Shown one piece after another: positions 35,237-44,075 of a stretch of 59,885 nt of DNA. Numbering within the stretch: position 1 is the first letter of the stretch; each line of letters begins with the position of its first letter. The position numbers and the translations under genes were made by a program. Source of the stretch: Vicinamibacterales bacterium. Its GTDB lineage: Bacteria; Acidobacteriota; Vicinamibacteria; Vicinamibacterales; UBA8438. The notes under the pieces were generated by a model, which saw only the letters and a list, made by a program, of their open reading frames with translations, ran no database searches and was not told where the DNA came from. The stretch is taken from positions 1 to 59,885 of the forward strand of contig JAPYUM010000011.1 in assembly GCA_029940535.1 (NCBI GenBank), read 5' to 3'.

Positions 35237-37012
35237 TCACTCTCCGGGCGCCGACATGACCACGGGCAGACGGTCTTCGACCACGTCGACCACGAGTTCC
35301 TGGCCCACGGCGAGCGTACGCGTGCGGTTCGTCTCGCGGGCGTTATATCGCGACGCCCCCCGAGCGCCAGGCGGGCCGCAGACGTGCAGGTCGATCGCTT
35401 CGTGGGTCCCCAGGTTGCGCACGAGGTGAATGGTGTCGCCCTCGGCGAACTCGGTGCGCTCCGACGGGCCAAGCTCCATGCGCCCGGTGACTCGAAGACG
35501 ATCTGTTCCGGCGCGCTCGAACTCGACGACCTCGACGGTTCCCTCGATGCGCCGACCCACGGCCGAGTAGTCGTGCGAATGGATGTGCGCCGTCGTGCCC
35601 GGCGTCCACAGGATTCCGACGAGTGACGAGCCGTGCTCCGCGCTGCGCCAGTAGGTCAGCCGCCGGTAATTGATGCCTCCCTGAATCGGGCTTTCGCGCA
35701 GCGAGACGAGCTCGCCGATGGCCGGCTGCACCCGGTCCATGACGCGCCGGGCGAGGCTCTCACTCACCGGGCCCTCCCGATCGAGCAGGTCGAGCACTTC
35801 GACCGCCTCGCGGAGGGTGAGCGGTTCACCCTCGTCGAGCCGGGCCCGCAGCGAGACCGCGGTGGGACCCCAGCGGCGAAACGCCGTGAACCCGAGACTC
35901 AGCACCACCAGCCCCCCGGCCACGTTCACGGCGGTCACGCCCGCCGCCCCGCTCACGAGCAGGCCCAGCGACAGCCCGGCGATCGTGACCCAGGCGGCCC
36001 CGGCGGTCAGGGCCACCCGCCACCCGACGTCGACGAGCGTGCGCAGATGAATCTGCAGGCCGATCGACGCGCACACCGTGGCGATGGCGAGGCCGACCAC
36101 GCCGTCGTTGAACGCCAGCAGTGCCGGCCACACGGCTCCGTCGGCGGCGAACACTCGATCACCGCCCATGCGCAGCCCAAACATCAGGAGATACCCCACG
36201 ACGAACAGCGGCAGGTACGCCGCCAGGCGGAGACGTAGGCTCTCTTCGGCCGGAGCACGCCGTCGGAGTTGGCTGAAGACGACCAGCAGCGGGCCAAGCA
36301 GCACGATCCGAACCGTCTTGCCCATCGCCGCCACGATGCTCTGGTCTTCCCCAAACTGCCCTCCCACGGCCACACTCGACGACAGGTCGTTCACGGCCAG
36401 ACCAGCCCACAGCCCAGCCGATTCGGCATCGAGCCCGAGCGCCGTCCCAACCGGTAACAGCGTCATCAACGCCACGACGCTGAAGAGAAAGATCGCGGTG
36501 ACGGCGAGCCCCTGGTCGCGGCGCCGCGCGAACACGGTGGGCGCCAGCGCGTTGATGGCCGACGCTCCGCAGACCATGGTGCCGATCGCCACCAGATCGG
36601 CCATCTCGCGCCTGAGCCCCAGCAACCCGGCCACGGCGTGGGCGATGAAGAACGTCGTCGGCAGCGTCACGACCAGGACGAGCACCACCCGGGCCAGCAG
36701 CTGCGTCTCGATGAGATCGGTGCTGGCCTTGAGCCCCATCAGCACGATGGCGAGACGCAGCACCCACTTGCCGGTGAAGCGAAGTCCGCGCTCGTAGGCA
36801 TCGCCCTCGCGACCACGATCAACCGCGAGCCCTATCCACGCTGCCACGGGAGAGTTCAGGACCAACGCGCCGAGACCGATCGCCATGACGACGGGCGAAA
36901 CCCACGGTGAACCGGAAGACACCACGGGGGTGAGCCACAACGCGACGGTCGCCAGCCCCGCCGCAAGCCCCAGCCCCGGGAGCTCACGACGGGACGGCAG
37001 CCAGGCAGGCAC
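35237..37012 (-). CDS. UPF0324 sulfate/sulfite-exporter-like protein fused to a thiol-dioxygenase cupin
   Basis: A 591-residue two-part protein (GTG at 37012, 22 bp after the cytochrome stop). Residues 12-375 are a YeiH/UPF0324 membrane domain with ten or so helices and the hallmark IGTMVCGASAINALAP (143-159); members are annotated as putative sulfate exporters. Residues 390-591 are soluble and match cysteine dioxygenase landmarks: NYRRLTYW (Arg for the substrate carboxylate), HIHSHDYSA giving iron ligands His478 and His480, third ligand His529 in GDTIHLVRN, and second-sphere His543 in DLHVCGPP. The Tyr of the eukaryotic Cys-Tyr crosslink is Cys545 here. Together with the SoxC/D-like genes just upstream it suggests thiol oxidation coupled to export of the oxidised product. 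Substrate and membrane side are inferred. Confidence 0.8.
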   Translation of the reverse strand: MPAWLPSRRELPGLGLAAGLATVALWLTPVVSSGSPWVSPVVMAIGLGALVLNSPVAAWIGLAVDRGREGDAYERGLRFTGKWVLRLAIVLMGLKASTDLIETQLLARVVLVLVVTLPTTFFIAHAVAGLLGLRREMADLVAIGTMVCGASAINALAPTVFARRRDQGLAVTAIFLFSVVALMTLLPVGTALGLDAESAGLWAGLAVNDLSSSVAVGGQFGEDQSIVAAMGKTVRIVLLGPLLVVFSQLRRRAPAEESLRLRLAAYLPLFVVGYLLMFGLRMGGDRVFAADGAVWPALLAFNDGVVGLAIATVCASIGLQIHLRTLVDVGWRVALTAGAAWVTIAGLSLGLLVSGAAGVTAVNVAGGLVVLSLGFTAFRRWGPTAVSLRARLDEGEPLTLREAVEVLDLLDREGPVSESLARRVMDRVQPAIGELVSLRESPIQGGINYRRLTYWRSAEHGSSLVGILWTPGTTAHIHSHDYSAVGRRIEGTVEVVEFERAGTDRLRVTGRMELGPSERTEFAEGDTIHLVRNLGTHEAIDLHVCGPPGARGASRYNARETNRTRTLAVGQELVVDVVEDRLPVVMSAPGE

Positions 37013-37034
37013 AGGACTGTGTTCTTGAAGACGG

Positions 37035-37733
37035 CTACCGTGCGGCGATGTCGGGCCGAGGATCGATGACAAACCCGTCACGGTTCGGCATCGCGATCCG
37101 TGGGAGGGTGTTGGCATCAACCGGGTCACGTTCGCCGACGAGGTCGTTGAGGAACAGCACGTAGGCCACCGCCGCGTAGACTTCGTCCACACCGAGCGAC
37201 CCCGGCTGGTTGAACGGCATGGCGCGGTTCACGTAGTCCCAGAGGGTCGTGGCGACCGGCCAGTAGCTACCGACGGTTTTCCGCGCTTGATCGGTCGCCA
37301 GCGATCCTTGTCCCCCCGCCAGCCGGGGATCCGGCCCCTCGGTCCCGGTCGGGCCATGACAGCCGGCACACCGCCGGTCGTAGAGGGCGCGTCCCTCGGC
37401 CGCAGTCGCCCCACCCGGCGGCAACTCGTCGCCGTCGGGACCGATGATCTCCCCCCAGGCCTCGATGTCCGACGCCGTCGCCGGGCTTCCAACCCCAGTG
37501 CGCGACCCCTGCGCAACCACCGGGCCAGCCCAGAGCATCGTCACCGCCGACACACCGATGATGGCCAAGACCAGCTTCCGGAGCGCGGCACCCGTCTGGC
37601 CAGGCCTGGCGAGGTGGGTTTTCCTGGCGAGGCGTTCGTCTGGCAAGGCGCGACGAGGAAGCAGCCAGGCAGGCTGTGACCGAGGTAGCAACGCAGTCCA
37701 GACGGACGCCTCGCCAGGAAAACGGCTAGACAT
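37035..37733 (-). CDS. SoxD-like monohaem cytochrome c
   Basis: A c-type cytochrome of the SoxD/sulfite-dehydrogenase partner type: CAGCH (Cys122-His126 of the 232-residue frame), GSYWPVATTLWDYVNRAMPF, PGSLGVDEVYAAVAYVLFLN and the terminal MPNRDGF. It probably receives electrons from the SoxC-like enzyme encoded upstream. The frame opens with an ATG at 37733 that overlaps the soxC-like stop, then reads through an inserted repeat (residues 4-39) before a normal signal peptide (LRKLVLAIIGVSAVTMLWAG, about 51-75). The true start may be a later non-ATG codon; the overlap start would put ~50 extra residues before the signal. SoxD proteins often have two haems; only one is seen. Confidence 0.82.
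   Translation of the reverse strand: MSSRFPGEASVWTALLPRSQPAWLLPRRALPDERLARKTHLARPGQTGAALRKLVLAIIGVSAVTMLWAGPVVAQGSRTGVGSPATASDIEAWGEIIGPDGDELPPGGATAAEGRALYDRRCAGCHGPTGTEGPDPRLAGGQGSLATDQARKTVGSYWPVATTLWDYVNRAMPFNQPGSLGVDEVYAAVAYVLFLNDLVGERDPVDANTLPRIAMPNRDGFVIDPRPDIAAR
37618..37723 (-). repeat. Dispersed inverted-repeat element, family 1, copy C
   Basis: A 106-bp, more diverged copy with ends GTTTTCCTGGCGAGGCG and CGCCTCGCCAGGAAAAC, read on the minus strand in the same orientation relative to its upstream gene as copies A and B. It begins two bases after the TAG of the soxC-like gene and lies wholly inside the open frame of the soxD-like gene without breaking it. Confidence 0.75.
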
Positions 37734-38961
37734 CGACGTTCTCCACGGTGCCGTCGCGACCGATGCGCCAGCCCTGAATCGCGTTGTTGTGGTAGCTCGA
37801 TTGGGTGCCTCGCACCGCGATCAGCGATGCTCGGGTCGGTTGCACGTCGCCGCTCTCGTCGATGCAACGGGAGGCCAGCGTCGTCTCCGACCCGTCCCAG
37901 CTCCAGTCGAAGCGGAACCGTGTGTGCGCCAGCGGCAGGACCGGCCCTTGCAGTTGCGCCTCGGACCACGACCGACCGCCATCGGTCGACACCTCGACCC
38001 GTTGCACGCGCCCGCGCCCCGACCACGCCAGACCAGAGATTTGATAGAAACCGGGACCGTCCAGCCGATGCCCCCCGGACGGACGGGTGATCACCGACTT
38101 GGAGTCCATGACGAACGTGTACTGCCGCGCCTCACCGTTCGGCATCAGGTCGGTGTACTTGGCCGTCTCCTCGCGGGTGAGGTACGACTGGTCCACGAGC
38201 TGCAAACGACGCAGCCACTTGATGGAGATGTTGCCCTCCCACCCCGGGATCAACAACCGCAGCGGGTACCCCTGGGCGGGTCGAATCGCTTCGCCGTTCT
38301 GGCCGTAGGCGACCAGGATGTCGTCCATCGCCTTGTCGAGCGGCACGCTCCGCGTCAAGCGACACGCATCGGCCCCCTCGGCCACCATCCAGCTGGCGTC
38401 GGGCCGCACGCCCGCCTCGCGCAGCAGCACCGACACCGGCACCCCGGTCCACTCACTGCAACTCGTCATGCCGAACGCCGCCTGGGCATCGGTCTCCGGC
38501 TCGGCCGGAGACCATTTGACCCGGCCGTTGCCGGAGCACTCGACGAAGTAGACGCGGGTCACGGCCGGCATCCGCTGGAGTTCGTCGACCGAGAAGACCA
38601 GCGGACGGTCGACCAGACCATCAATCAGCAACCGATGCTCTGCCGGATCGATGTCAGGAATCCCTGCGTGATGTCGCTCGAAATGCAGCGCCGACGGCGT
38701 GATGGTGCCGTTGAGGTCCTGCAGCGGGGTCAGACTTCCGGCCGCCTGTTCGTAGCGCGACCCGCGCACGCGGCGCAGCGTGCTCTCGAACCCCGAGCGC
38801 TCGCCGTAGCCGCCAACTCCCCCGCCCAGCGACCGCCCGTTCCGCTCCTGCCCGACCAGCGTCGAGGGCCGAAGCACGGCCGCCGCCGACCCCAGCGTCG
38901 CCGCCTTCAAGAATCCGCGGCGGCCTCGCCCAGTTTCGGATCGTCTCTCATCACCTGCCAT
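37726..38961 (-). CDS. SoxC-like sulfite/sulfane dehydrogenase, molybdopterin subunit
   Basis: A 411-residue Tat-exported enzyme of the sulfite oxidase family. The Tat signal is GRRGFLKAATLG (Arg14-Arg15). Catalytic Cys142 lies in YFVECSGNG and should bind the molybdenum cofactor. Further family motifs are TSCSEWTGVPVSVLL, GYPLRLLIPGWEGNISIKWL (cofactor and substrate-binding region), and a C-terminal dimerisation domain (RVQRVEVSTDGGRSW). It has no haem domain, so the SoxD-like cytochrome directly downstream is the expected partner. The rest of a Sox system (XYZAB) is absent from the window; here the pair is joined to a thiol-dioxygenase/exporter fusion, favouring sulfite as substrate. Confidence 0.87.
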   Translation of the reverse strand: MAGDERRSETGRGRRGFLKAATLGSAAAVLRPSTLVGQERNGRSLGGGVGGYGERSGFESTLRRVRGSRYEQAAGSLTPLQDLNGTITPSALHFERHHAGIPDIDPAEHRLLIDGLVDRPLVFSVDELQRMPAVTRVYFVECSGNGRVKWSPAEPETDAQAAFGMTSCSEWTGVPVSVLLREAGVRPDASWMVAEGADACRLTRSVPLDKAMDDILVAYGQNGEAIRPAQGYPLRLLIPGWEGNISIKWLRRLQLVDQSYLTREETAKYTDLMPNGEARQYTFVMDSKSVITRPSGGHRLDGPGFYQISGLAWSGRGRVQRVEVSTDGGRSWSEAQLQGPVLPLAHTRFRFDWSWDGSETTLASRCIDESGDVQPTRASLIAVRGTQSSYHNNAIQGWRIGRDGTVENVDV

Positions 38962-39017
38962 CGCTGTCCCTCCAATACCACGCGCGCGCCCCCCGGAGCC
39001 GTCGGCGTCGCGTTATT

Positions 39018-41984
39018 GTGTCACTGAATACGCCCCCTCAGGAATACGAGAAGGCGGAGCCAGTGGGATTCGACCAATCCCGTATACTCGCCCGCGTGAG
39101 GGAACAGCTCCGGCACGACCTCGAGTCCTCGCTCGACGGTGACGTCCGCTTCGACGCCGTCACGCGGTTGCTGTATTCCACTGACGCGAGCGTGTATCAG
39201 ATCGAACCAACCGGCGTGGTCATGGTGCGGTCCCGGGACGATGTGGTGCGCACCATCGAGATTGCCGGCCGGCACGGGGTGTCGATCACGGTGCGCGGCG
39301 GCGGCACGTCGCAGGCGGGACAGGCGATCGGCGCCGGACTCCAGCTCGACACTGCCAAGTACTTCAATCGTCTTCTCGAGGTGAATGTCGAGGAGCGGTG
39401 GGCCCGGGTCGAGCCAGGCATCGTGCTCGACGAGTTGAACGCACACCTGTTGCCGCACGGTCTTCGATTCGCGCCGGACATCTCCACCGCCAGCCGGGCC
39501 ACCATCGGCGGCATGGTGAGCAACAACTCCAGCGGCGCCCGCTCGGTGCTCTACGGCAAGACCATCGACCATGTGCTCGACCTCCATGTCGCCCTGAGCG
39601 ATGGCTCCATCGTGCATTTTCGCGCCTTGGAGGGGACCGAACTGGAGACGGTGTGTGACACCGACACGCTCGAAGGTCGATGCTACCGCGAGGTGCGACG
39701 GCTGGGGGCCGAGCACGCGGCCGAAGTCGCGCGCCGCTTCCCAAAAATCCTGCGCCGTGTCGGCGGCTACAACCTGGACGCGTTCAGCGACCCGGACCAA
39801 CCGTGCAACCTGGCCAAACTGGTGGTCGGCTCCGAGGGCACGCTGGGCGTCCTCGTCGAAGCCCGGCTGAACCTGATGCCGTTACCACGCGCGACAGCCG
39901 TCCTGACGATCGAGTTCGACGAACTGCTCGACGCACTGGGGGCGACGCCGACCATCCTGGTCCATCAACCGTCCGCCATCGAGGTGATGGACCGGTTCAT
40001 CCTGGACCACGCGCGGGAAAGTCCGGCGCTCGATGCGATCCGTCGAACCGTGCTCCAGAGCGACGACACGCCCGGTGCCCTGCTCTGTGTCGAACTCTCC
40101 GCCGACGACGCCGCGAGCCTTCCGGGTCGACTCACCGCTATCGAGCAGGATCTGCGCGCGCGGGGCATGACCGTCCGTACTGCCCGAGCCGAGACGGCGG
40201 ACGCGCAGGCGCGTATCTGGAAGTTGCGACAGGCGTCATTGGGGCTCTCGATGGCGATGAAGGGCGATGCGAAAAGCATCTCGTTCGTCGAGGACACCGC
40301 CGTCGATCCGGAGCGGCTGCGGGCCTATATCGAGCGGTTCCTGGCGGTGGTGCACCGCCATGGCAGCCGCACCGGTATCTATGCGCACGCCTCAGTCGGG
40401 TGCTTGCACGTGCGCCCGGTGGTCAATCTGAAGACCTCCGACGGCGTGGCGCAGTTCGAGGCGATCGCGCACGACATCGCGGATCTGGTGCTGGAGTTTG
40501 GCGGCGCACTCTCGGGCGAGCACGGAGACGGCCTGGTCCGCGGACCGTTCATGGAACGTATGTTCGGCTCGCAGCTCTACGAGGCGTTTCGCGACATCAA
40601 GCGCACGTTCGACCCCGACGGGCGGTTCAATCCGGGCAAGATTGTCGACACCCCGCCGTTGACGGACAACCTCCGGTACGGCGCCGGCTACGAAACGCCG
40701 AACCCGCCCGCCCGGTTCGACTACGGCGAGTATGGCGGACTGGGCCGCGCGGTCGAGATGTGCAGTGGGGTCGGCGCCTGCCGGAAGACGCTGGACGGGA
40801 CGATGTGTCCGTCGTACATGGTGACCCGCGATGAGGCGCATTCCACCCGCGGCCGGGCCAATGCGCTGCGTTACGCGATGAACGGCCAACTCGACGAGGC
40901 CGGTCTCGGCGACCAGGGGGTGTACAACACCCTCGATCTCTGCCTGGAGTGCCGCGCCTGCAAGGCCGAATGCCCGGTCGGCGTCGACATGGCGCGTTTC
41001 AAGAGCGAGTTCCTCGCCGACTACTGGAGCCGCCACGGTACCCCCCTCAGAGCCCGGTTGCTGGGCGGCATCCACGAACTGTCGGCCTGGGCCAGCCCCT
41101 TCGCGCGGCTGCTCAACCCACTGGTGGCGAGCCCGGTGGTCCGGCTCCTGAACGAGCGGCTCCTGGGCCTGGACCGGCGCCGTCGGCTGCCGGCGTGGAC
41201 CACGCGAACGCTGGCGGCGCGCTGGCTCGAGCGGCCGGTCACCAAAGACCCGGACGCCGTCGTCCTGTTCAACGACACGTTCACGAACTACTACCACCCC
41301 GAGATCGGGCTGGCGGTGGCGGCGCTCAGTGACCGGGCCGGCATCGGGATCGGGCTGGGGCCGGATGCGTGTTGCGGGCGACCGCTGATCTCTCAGGGGC
41401 TCCTGGACGAGGCGCGGGGTCAAGCGGTGGAGACGACGCGGAGGCTTCACCCGATCGTCGCGTCCGGGAAGCCGGTGATCGTGCTCGAACCCAGCTGCCT
41501 CTCATCGCTACGCGACGACATCCCCGCCCTGCTGGGTGGCGAGGACGGGCGCCGCGCCCGTGAGGTCGCCAACGGCTGTCTGCTGTTCGAAGAGTGGCTC
41601 GACGGGGTCCTCACGGATGAAGCCACGCGGCTCAGCTTCCGACCTGGCCCGAAACGGTTGCTGCTGCACGGACACTGTCATCAGAAGTCGCTCGGCCTGG
41701 TGCCGCCGGCCCGGGCGCTGCTCAACCGGATCCCGAACACCGAGGTGATCGAACTCGACGCCGGCTGTTGCGGGATGGCCGGATCGTTCGGCTACGCGCG
41801 CGAGCACTTCGATGTGTCGCGACAAGTTGGCGAGCGGCGGCTCCTCCCGGCCGCTCGGGCGCTGGGTCCGGACGAGGCGCTGGTGGCGTCCGGCGTCTCC
41901 TGTCGACACCAGGTGCATGATCTGGCCGGCGTCACGGCCCGACACCCGGCCGAGCTGCTCGCCTCTCTCCTGGCCCCGTTATAA
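39018..41984 (+). CDS. FAD- and Fe-S-containing D-2-hydroxyacid dehydrogenase (Dld/GlcD-type fusion)
   Basis: A 988-residue GlcD-GlcF-like fusion. The N-terminal part has a PCMH FAD-binding domain (GVSITVRGGGTSQAGQ, RFAPDISTASRATIGG) and the FAD-linked oxidase C-terminal domain with GALSGEHGDGLVRG near 500. Two cysteine clusters for 4Fe-4S centres follow (CSGVGACRKTLDGTMCPS near 580; CLECRACKAECPVG near 640), then two CCG domains (DACCGRP near 785, DAGCCGMAG near 915). It probably oxidises D-lactate, glycolate or a related acid and feeds electrons to quinone or a cytochrome. A GTG at 39018 is annotated; a GTG at 39063 with AAGGCGGAG upstream is a good alternative. It is divergent from the sulfur operon across about 56 bp. 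Confidence 0.88.
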   Translation: MSLNTPPQEYEKAEPVGFDQSRILARVREQLRHDLESSLDGDVRFDAVTRLLYSTDASVYQIEPTGVVMVRSRDDVVRTIEIAGRHGVSITVRGGGTSQAGQAIGAGLQLDTAKYFNRLLEVNVEERWARVEPGIVLDELNAHLLPHGLRFAPDISTASRATIGGMVSNNSSGARSVLYGKTIDHVLDLHVALSDGSIVHFRALEGTELETVCDTDTLEGRCYREVRRLGAEHAAEVARRFPKILRRVGGYNLDAFSDPDQPCNLAKLVVGSEGTLGVLVEARLNLMPLPRATAVLTIEFDELLDALGATPTILVHQPSAIEVMDRFILDHARESPALDAIRRTVLQSDDTPGALLCVELSADDAASLPGRLTAIEQDLRARGMTVRTARAETADAQARIWKLRQASLGLSMAMKGDAKSISFVEDTAVDPERLRAYIERFLAVVHRHGSRTGIYAHASVGCLHVRPVVNLKTSDGVAQFEAIAHDIADLVLEFGGALSGEHGDGLVRGPFMERMFGSQLYEAFRDIKRTFDPDGRFNPGKIVDTPPLTDNLRYGAGYETPNPPARFDYGEYGGLGRAVEMCSGVGACRKTLDGTMCPSYMVTRDEAHSTRGRANALRYAMNGQLDEAGLGDQGVYNTLDLCLECRACKAECPVGVDMARFKSEFLADYWSRHGTPLRARLLGGIHELSAWASPFARLLNPLVASPVVRLLNERLLGLDRRRRLPAWTTRTLAARWLERPVTKDPDAVVLFNDTFTNYYHPEIGLAVAALSDRAGIGIGLGPDACCGRPLISQGLLDEARGQAVETTRRLHPIVASGKPVIVLEPSCLSSLRDDIPALLGGEDGRRAREVANGCLLFEEWLDGVLTDEATRLSFRPGPKRLLLHGHCHQKSLGLVPPARALLNRIPNTEVIELDAGCCGMAGSFGYAREHFDVSRQVGERRLLPAARALGPDEALVASGVSCRHQVHDLAGVTARHPAELLASLLAPL

Positions 41985-42040
41985 TTCGTTGCTAGAAGGA
42001 CCACGGGACCCCGGCTGCGTCATCCCGGATACGCCCCCAT

Positions 42041-43087
42041 ATGCAATCCCTGCTCAGGAACGATACCGCTGTGATGCTGGCCACCATCGTGCTCGCCGCC
42101 GCCCTCTCCTCGGTTCCGGGCCATGCGCAAGTCGGCGTTCCACCGCCGAACAACCTCCCACACGCGTTCATCACGGTGCTGAACTGGCCCAAGTTGCCGG
42201 ACGGTCGCCGTTTCGGATCCACGGCCGGCGTGGATGTGGCGCCGGACGGCAGCATCTGGGCCTATGACCGCTGTGGAGCCAACAGTTGTGTCGAGTCCGA
42301 TCTCGATCCGATCCTGCACCTCGACGCGTCCGGTCGGCTGCTCGACAGCTTCGGGGCCGGGCGGTTCAACTTTCCACACGGATTCCACATCGATCCCGAC
42401 GGCAACGTGTGGGTGACCGACCATGGCGTAGAACCGGGCAACGGGAAGGGCCACCAGGTCTTCAAGTTCAGCCCCCGGGGGCGGGAACTGATGACACTGG
42501 GACAAGCCGGGGTGCCGGGCGGAGGGCAAGACACATTCAATCAGCCGTCCGACGTGCTGGTGGCTCCGAGCGGCGACATCTTCGTCGCCGACGGCCATGG
42601 TCCGAGCACCAACGCGCGGATCGTCAGGTTTGCCGCCGACGGCACGTTCATCGCGTCGTGGGGGCACCACGGGGCCGGGCCGGATGCGCTGGAGGGGCCC
42701 CATTCACTCGCCATGGACTCACAGGGGCGCCTGTTCGTCGCCGACCGGACCAACAACCGGATCCAGATCTTCGACCAGGAGGGCGCGCTCCTCGACTCCT
42801 GGACGCAATTCGGACGGCCGAGCGGGCTCGCGATCGACCAGCACGACGTCCTCTATGTGGCCGACTCCGAGTCGCGTGACAACGAGGGTGGCTACGGGCA
42901 TCACCCCAACGTGCGCCGGGGCATCCGGATCGGCAGCGCCATCGACGGTACCGTCACCGCCTTCATCCCCGATCCGGCGGAGCGCGGTGGCACCAGCGGG
43001 GCCGAAGGCGTAGCGGTGGACGCCGACGGAAACATCTACGGCGCCGAGGTCGGCCCGCGCGACGTCAAGAAATACATTCCGCGATGA
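42041..43087 (+). CDS. Secreted NHL-type beta-propeller protein
   Basis: A 348-residue exported six-bladed propeller of the NHL/peptidylglycine-lyase-like group. A signal peptide covers residues 1-30. Blades carry the repeating pattern x-DxDGNxWVxD: VDVAPDGSIWAYD, HIDPDGNVWVTDHG, LVAPSGDIFVADG, AMDSQGRLFVADR, VDADGNIYGAEVG. Catalytic activity is uncertain; the fold serves lyases, lactonases and binding proteins. The stop overlaps the next start as ATGA, tying it to the VWFA-like gene. Confidence 0.8.
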   Translation: MQSLLRNDTAVMLATIVLAAALSSVPGHAQVGVPPPNNLPHAFITVLNWPKLPDGRRFGSTAGVDVAPDGSIWAYDRCGANSCVESDLDPILHLDASGRLLDSFGAGRFNFPHGFHIDPDGNVWVTDHGVEPGNGKGHQVFKFSPRGRELMTLGQAGVPGGGQDTFNQPSDVLVAPSGDIFVADGHGPSTNARIVRFAADGTFIASWGHHGAGPDALEGPHSLAMDSQGRLFVADRTNNRIQIFDQEGALLDSWTQFGRPSGLAIDQHDVLYVADSESRDNEGGYGHHPNVRRGIRIGSAIDGTVTAFIPDPAERGGTSGAEGVAVDADGNIYGAEVGPRDVKKYIPR

Positions 43088-43899
43088 CCGCGCCCATTAA
43101 CACTGGCCACTGGCTGGCGGTTCGGTGCCTGGCGGCCGCGGGCGTCGTGGTGGCGACACTCTCGTCGTCGACCGCATCCGCGCAAGCGCCGACGCGTCTG
43201 CTGGTCACGGTGATGGATGAGGCGGGCGCCCCGGTCGCCGGGTTGACCCGTGACGAGTTCACGGTCCGGCTCGACGATGTCGAGCTCGACCTGGTCGGCG
43301 TCGAACCCGCCCCGACGAGTGTGCAGATCGTCGCGATCTTCGAGGGCCTGGCGGTGACCCAGCAACAACTCACGTCGGCGCTCTCACAGTTCATCGAGAG
43401 CCTCGACGACGAGAGCATCGTCGACATGCAGAGTGTCGATGGAGAGCTCGATGCCGCCATCATCGAGGCGATTGACGATCTCTCCGCGCGGGCCGCCCCG
43501 CGGCCGATCATCCTCATGCTGGGACAAGCGAGCGAAATCGCCCCGTCGGGTCTGCAATCGTCACAAGTGCGTGGTCGCCGCCGGGCGACCGATCTGAACG
43601 GAGATATCGACCGCCTGGCCGCCTCGCTGCGGGAACACGGCATCCTCTTCTACGGCGTCTCCGCAGCGCAGGTCCCGCTCACGAATCTCGAGCGTCTCGC
43701 CGCGGGGGCCGGTGGACACTTCGACACCATCGCCGCGCCCGCAGACCTTGGCGGAACGATGGACGCCATCGGCCGTGAACTGGGCACCCAGTACATCCTC
43801 TCGTTCTCGTCATCCACCCCCACCGAGATGCCAGACATCAGCGTGTCGCGCCCCGGAGCCACCACCGTCCGCGCCATCCCTCTCCCCCGCCTCAGATAA
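43084..43899 (+). CDS. VWFA-related protein with degenerate metal site
   Basis: A 271-residue exported protein of the acidobacterial VWFA-related type. A signal peptide (to about TASAQ) is followed by a short beta-rich lead (LLVTVMDEAGAPVAGLTRDEF) and a Rossmann-like domain with RPIILMLGQASE, LRAHGI-like ILFYGVSAAQVP and GGHFDTIAAPADL. The usual MIDAS motif DxSxS is replaced by IVAIFEGLAVTQ, so metal-dependent ligand binding is probably lost. Translational coupling to an NHL propeller suggests the two products work together outside the cytoplasm. The function is unknown. Confidence 0.75.
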   Translation: MTAPINTGHWLAVRCLAAAGVVVATLSSSTASAQAPTRLLVTVMDEAGAPVAGLTRDEFTVRLDDVELDLVGVEPAPTSVQIVAIFEGLAVTQQQLTSALSQFIESLDDESIVDMQSVDGELDAAIIEAIDDLSARAAPRPIILMLGQASEIAPSGLQSSQVRGRRRATDLNGDIDRLAASLREHGILFYGVSAAQVPLTNLERLAAGAGGHFDTIAAPADLGGTMDAIGRELGTQYILSFSSSTPTEMPDISVSRPGATTVRAIPLPRLR

Positions 43900-43960
43900 G
43901 GCGGGCTTCCTGCCGACCGCCGGTTGTCGGCGCACGGCGTCTGTGTCTTGAGAAAACGTA

Positions 43961-43992
43961 CGTAGCCGCCGGTCTTCAGACCGGCGGCTACG
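43961..43992. repeat. 32-bp near-perfect palindrome
   Basis: CGTAGCCGCCGGTCT and its exact reverse complement flank a 2-bp centre (TC). It lies 62 bp after the VWFA-like stop in a non-coding gap and has no T-run, so it is not a standard terminator. It resembles REP-type bacterial palindromes. Confidence 0.7.
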
Positions 43993-44075
43993 AATGACGA
44001 CGTCGTTTCCTACAGCGCCAGGAGGGCGGAAGCGACGCCAAAGGCGGACGCTTCCCCGTCTCGCACGTCCAGGGG

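Noticed and set aside
35237-38961. Complete Sox thiosulfate-oxidation cluster
   Set aside because: Only SoxC- and SoxD-like genes are present; no SoxX, Y, Z, A or B in the window.
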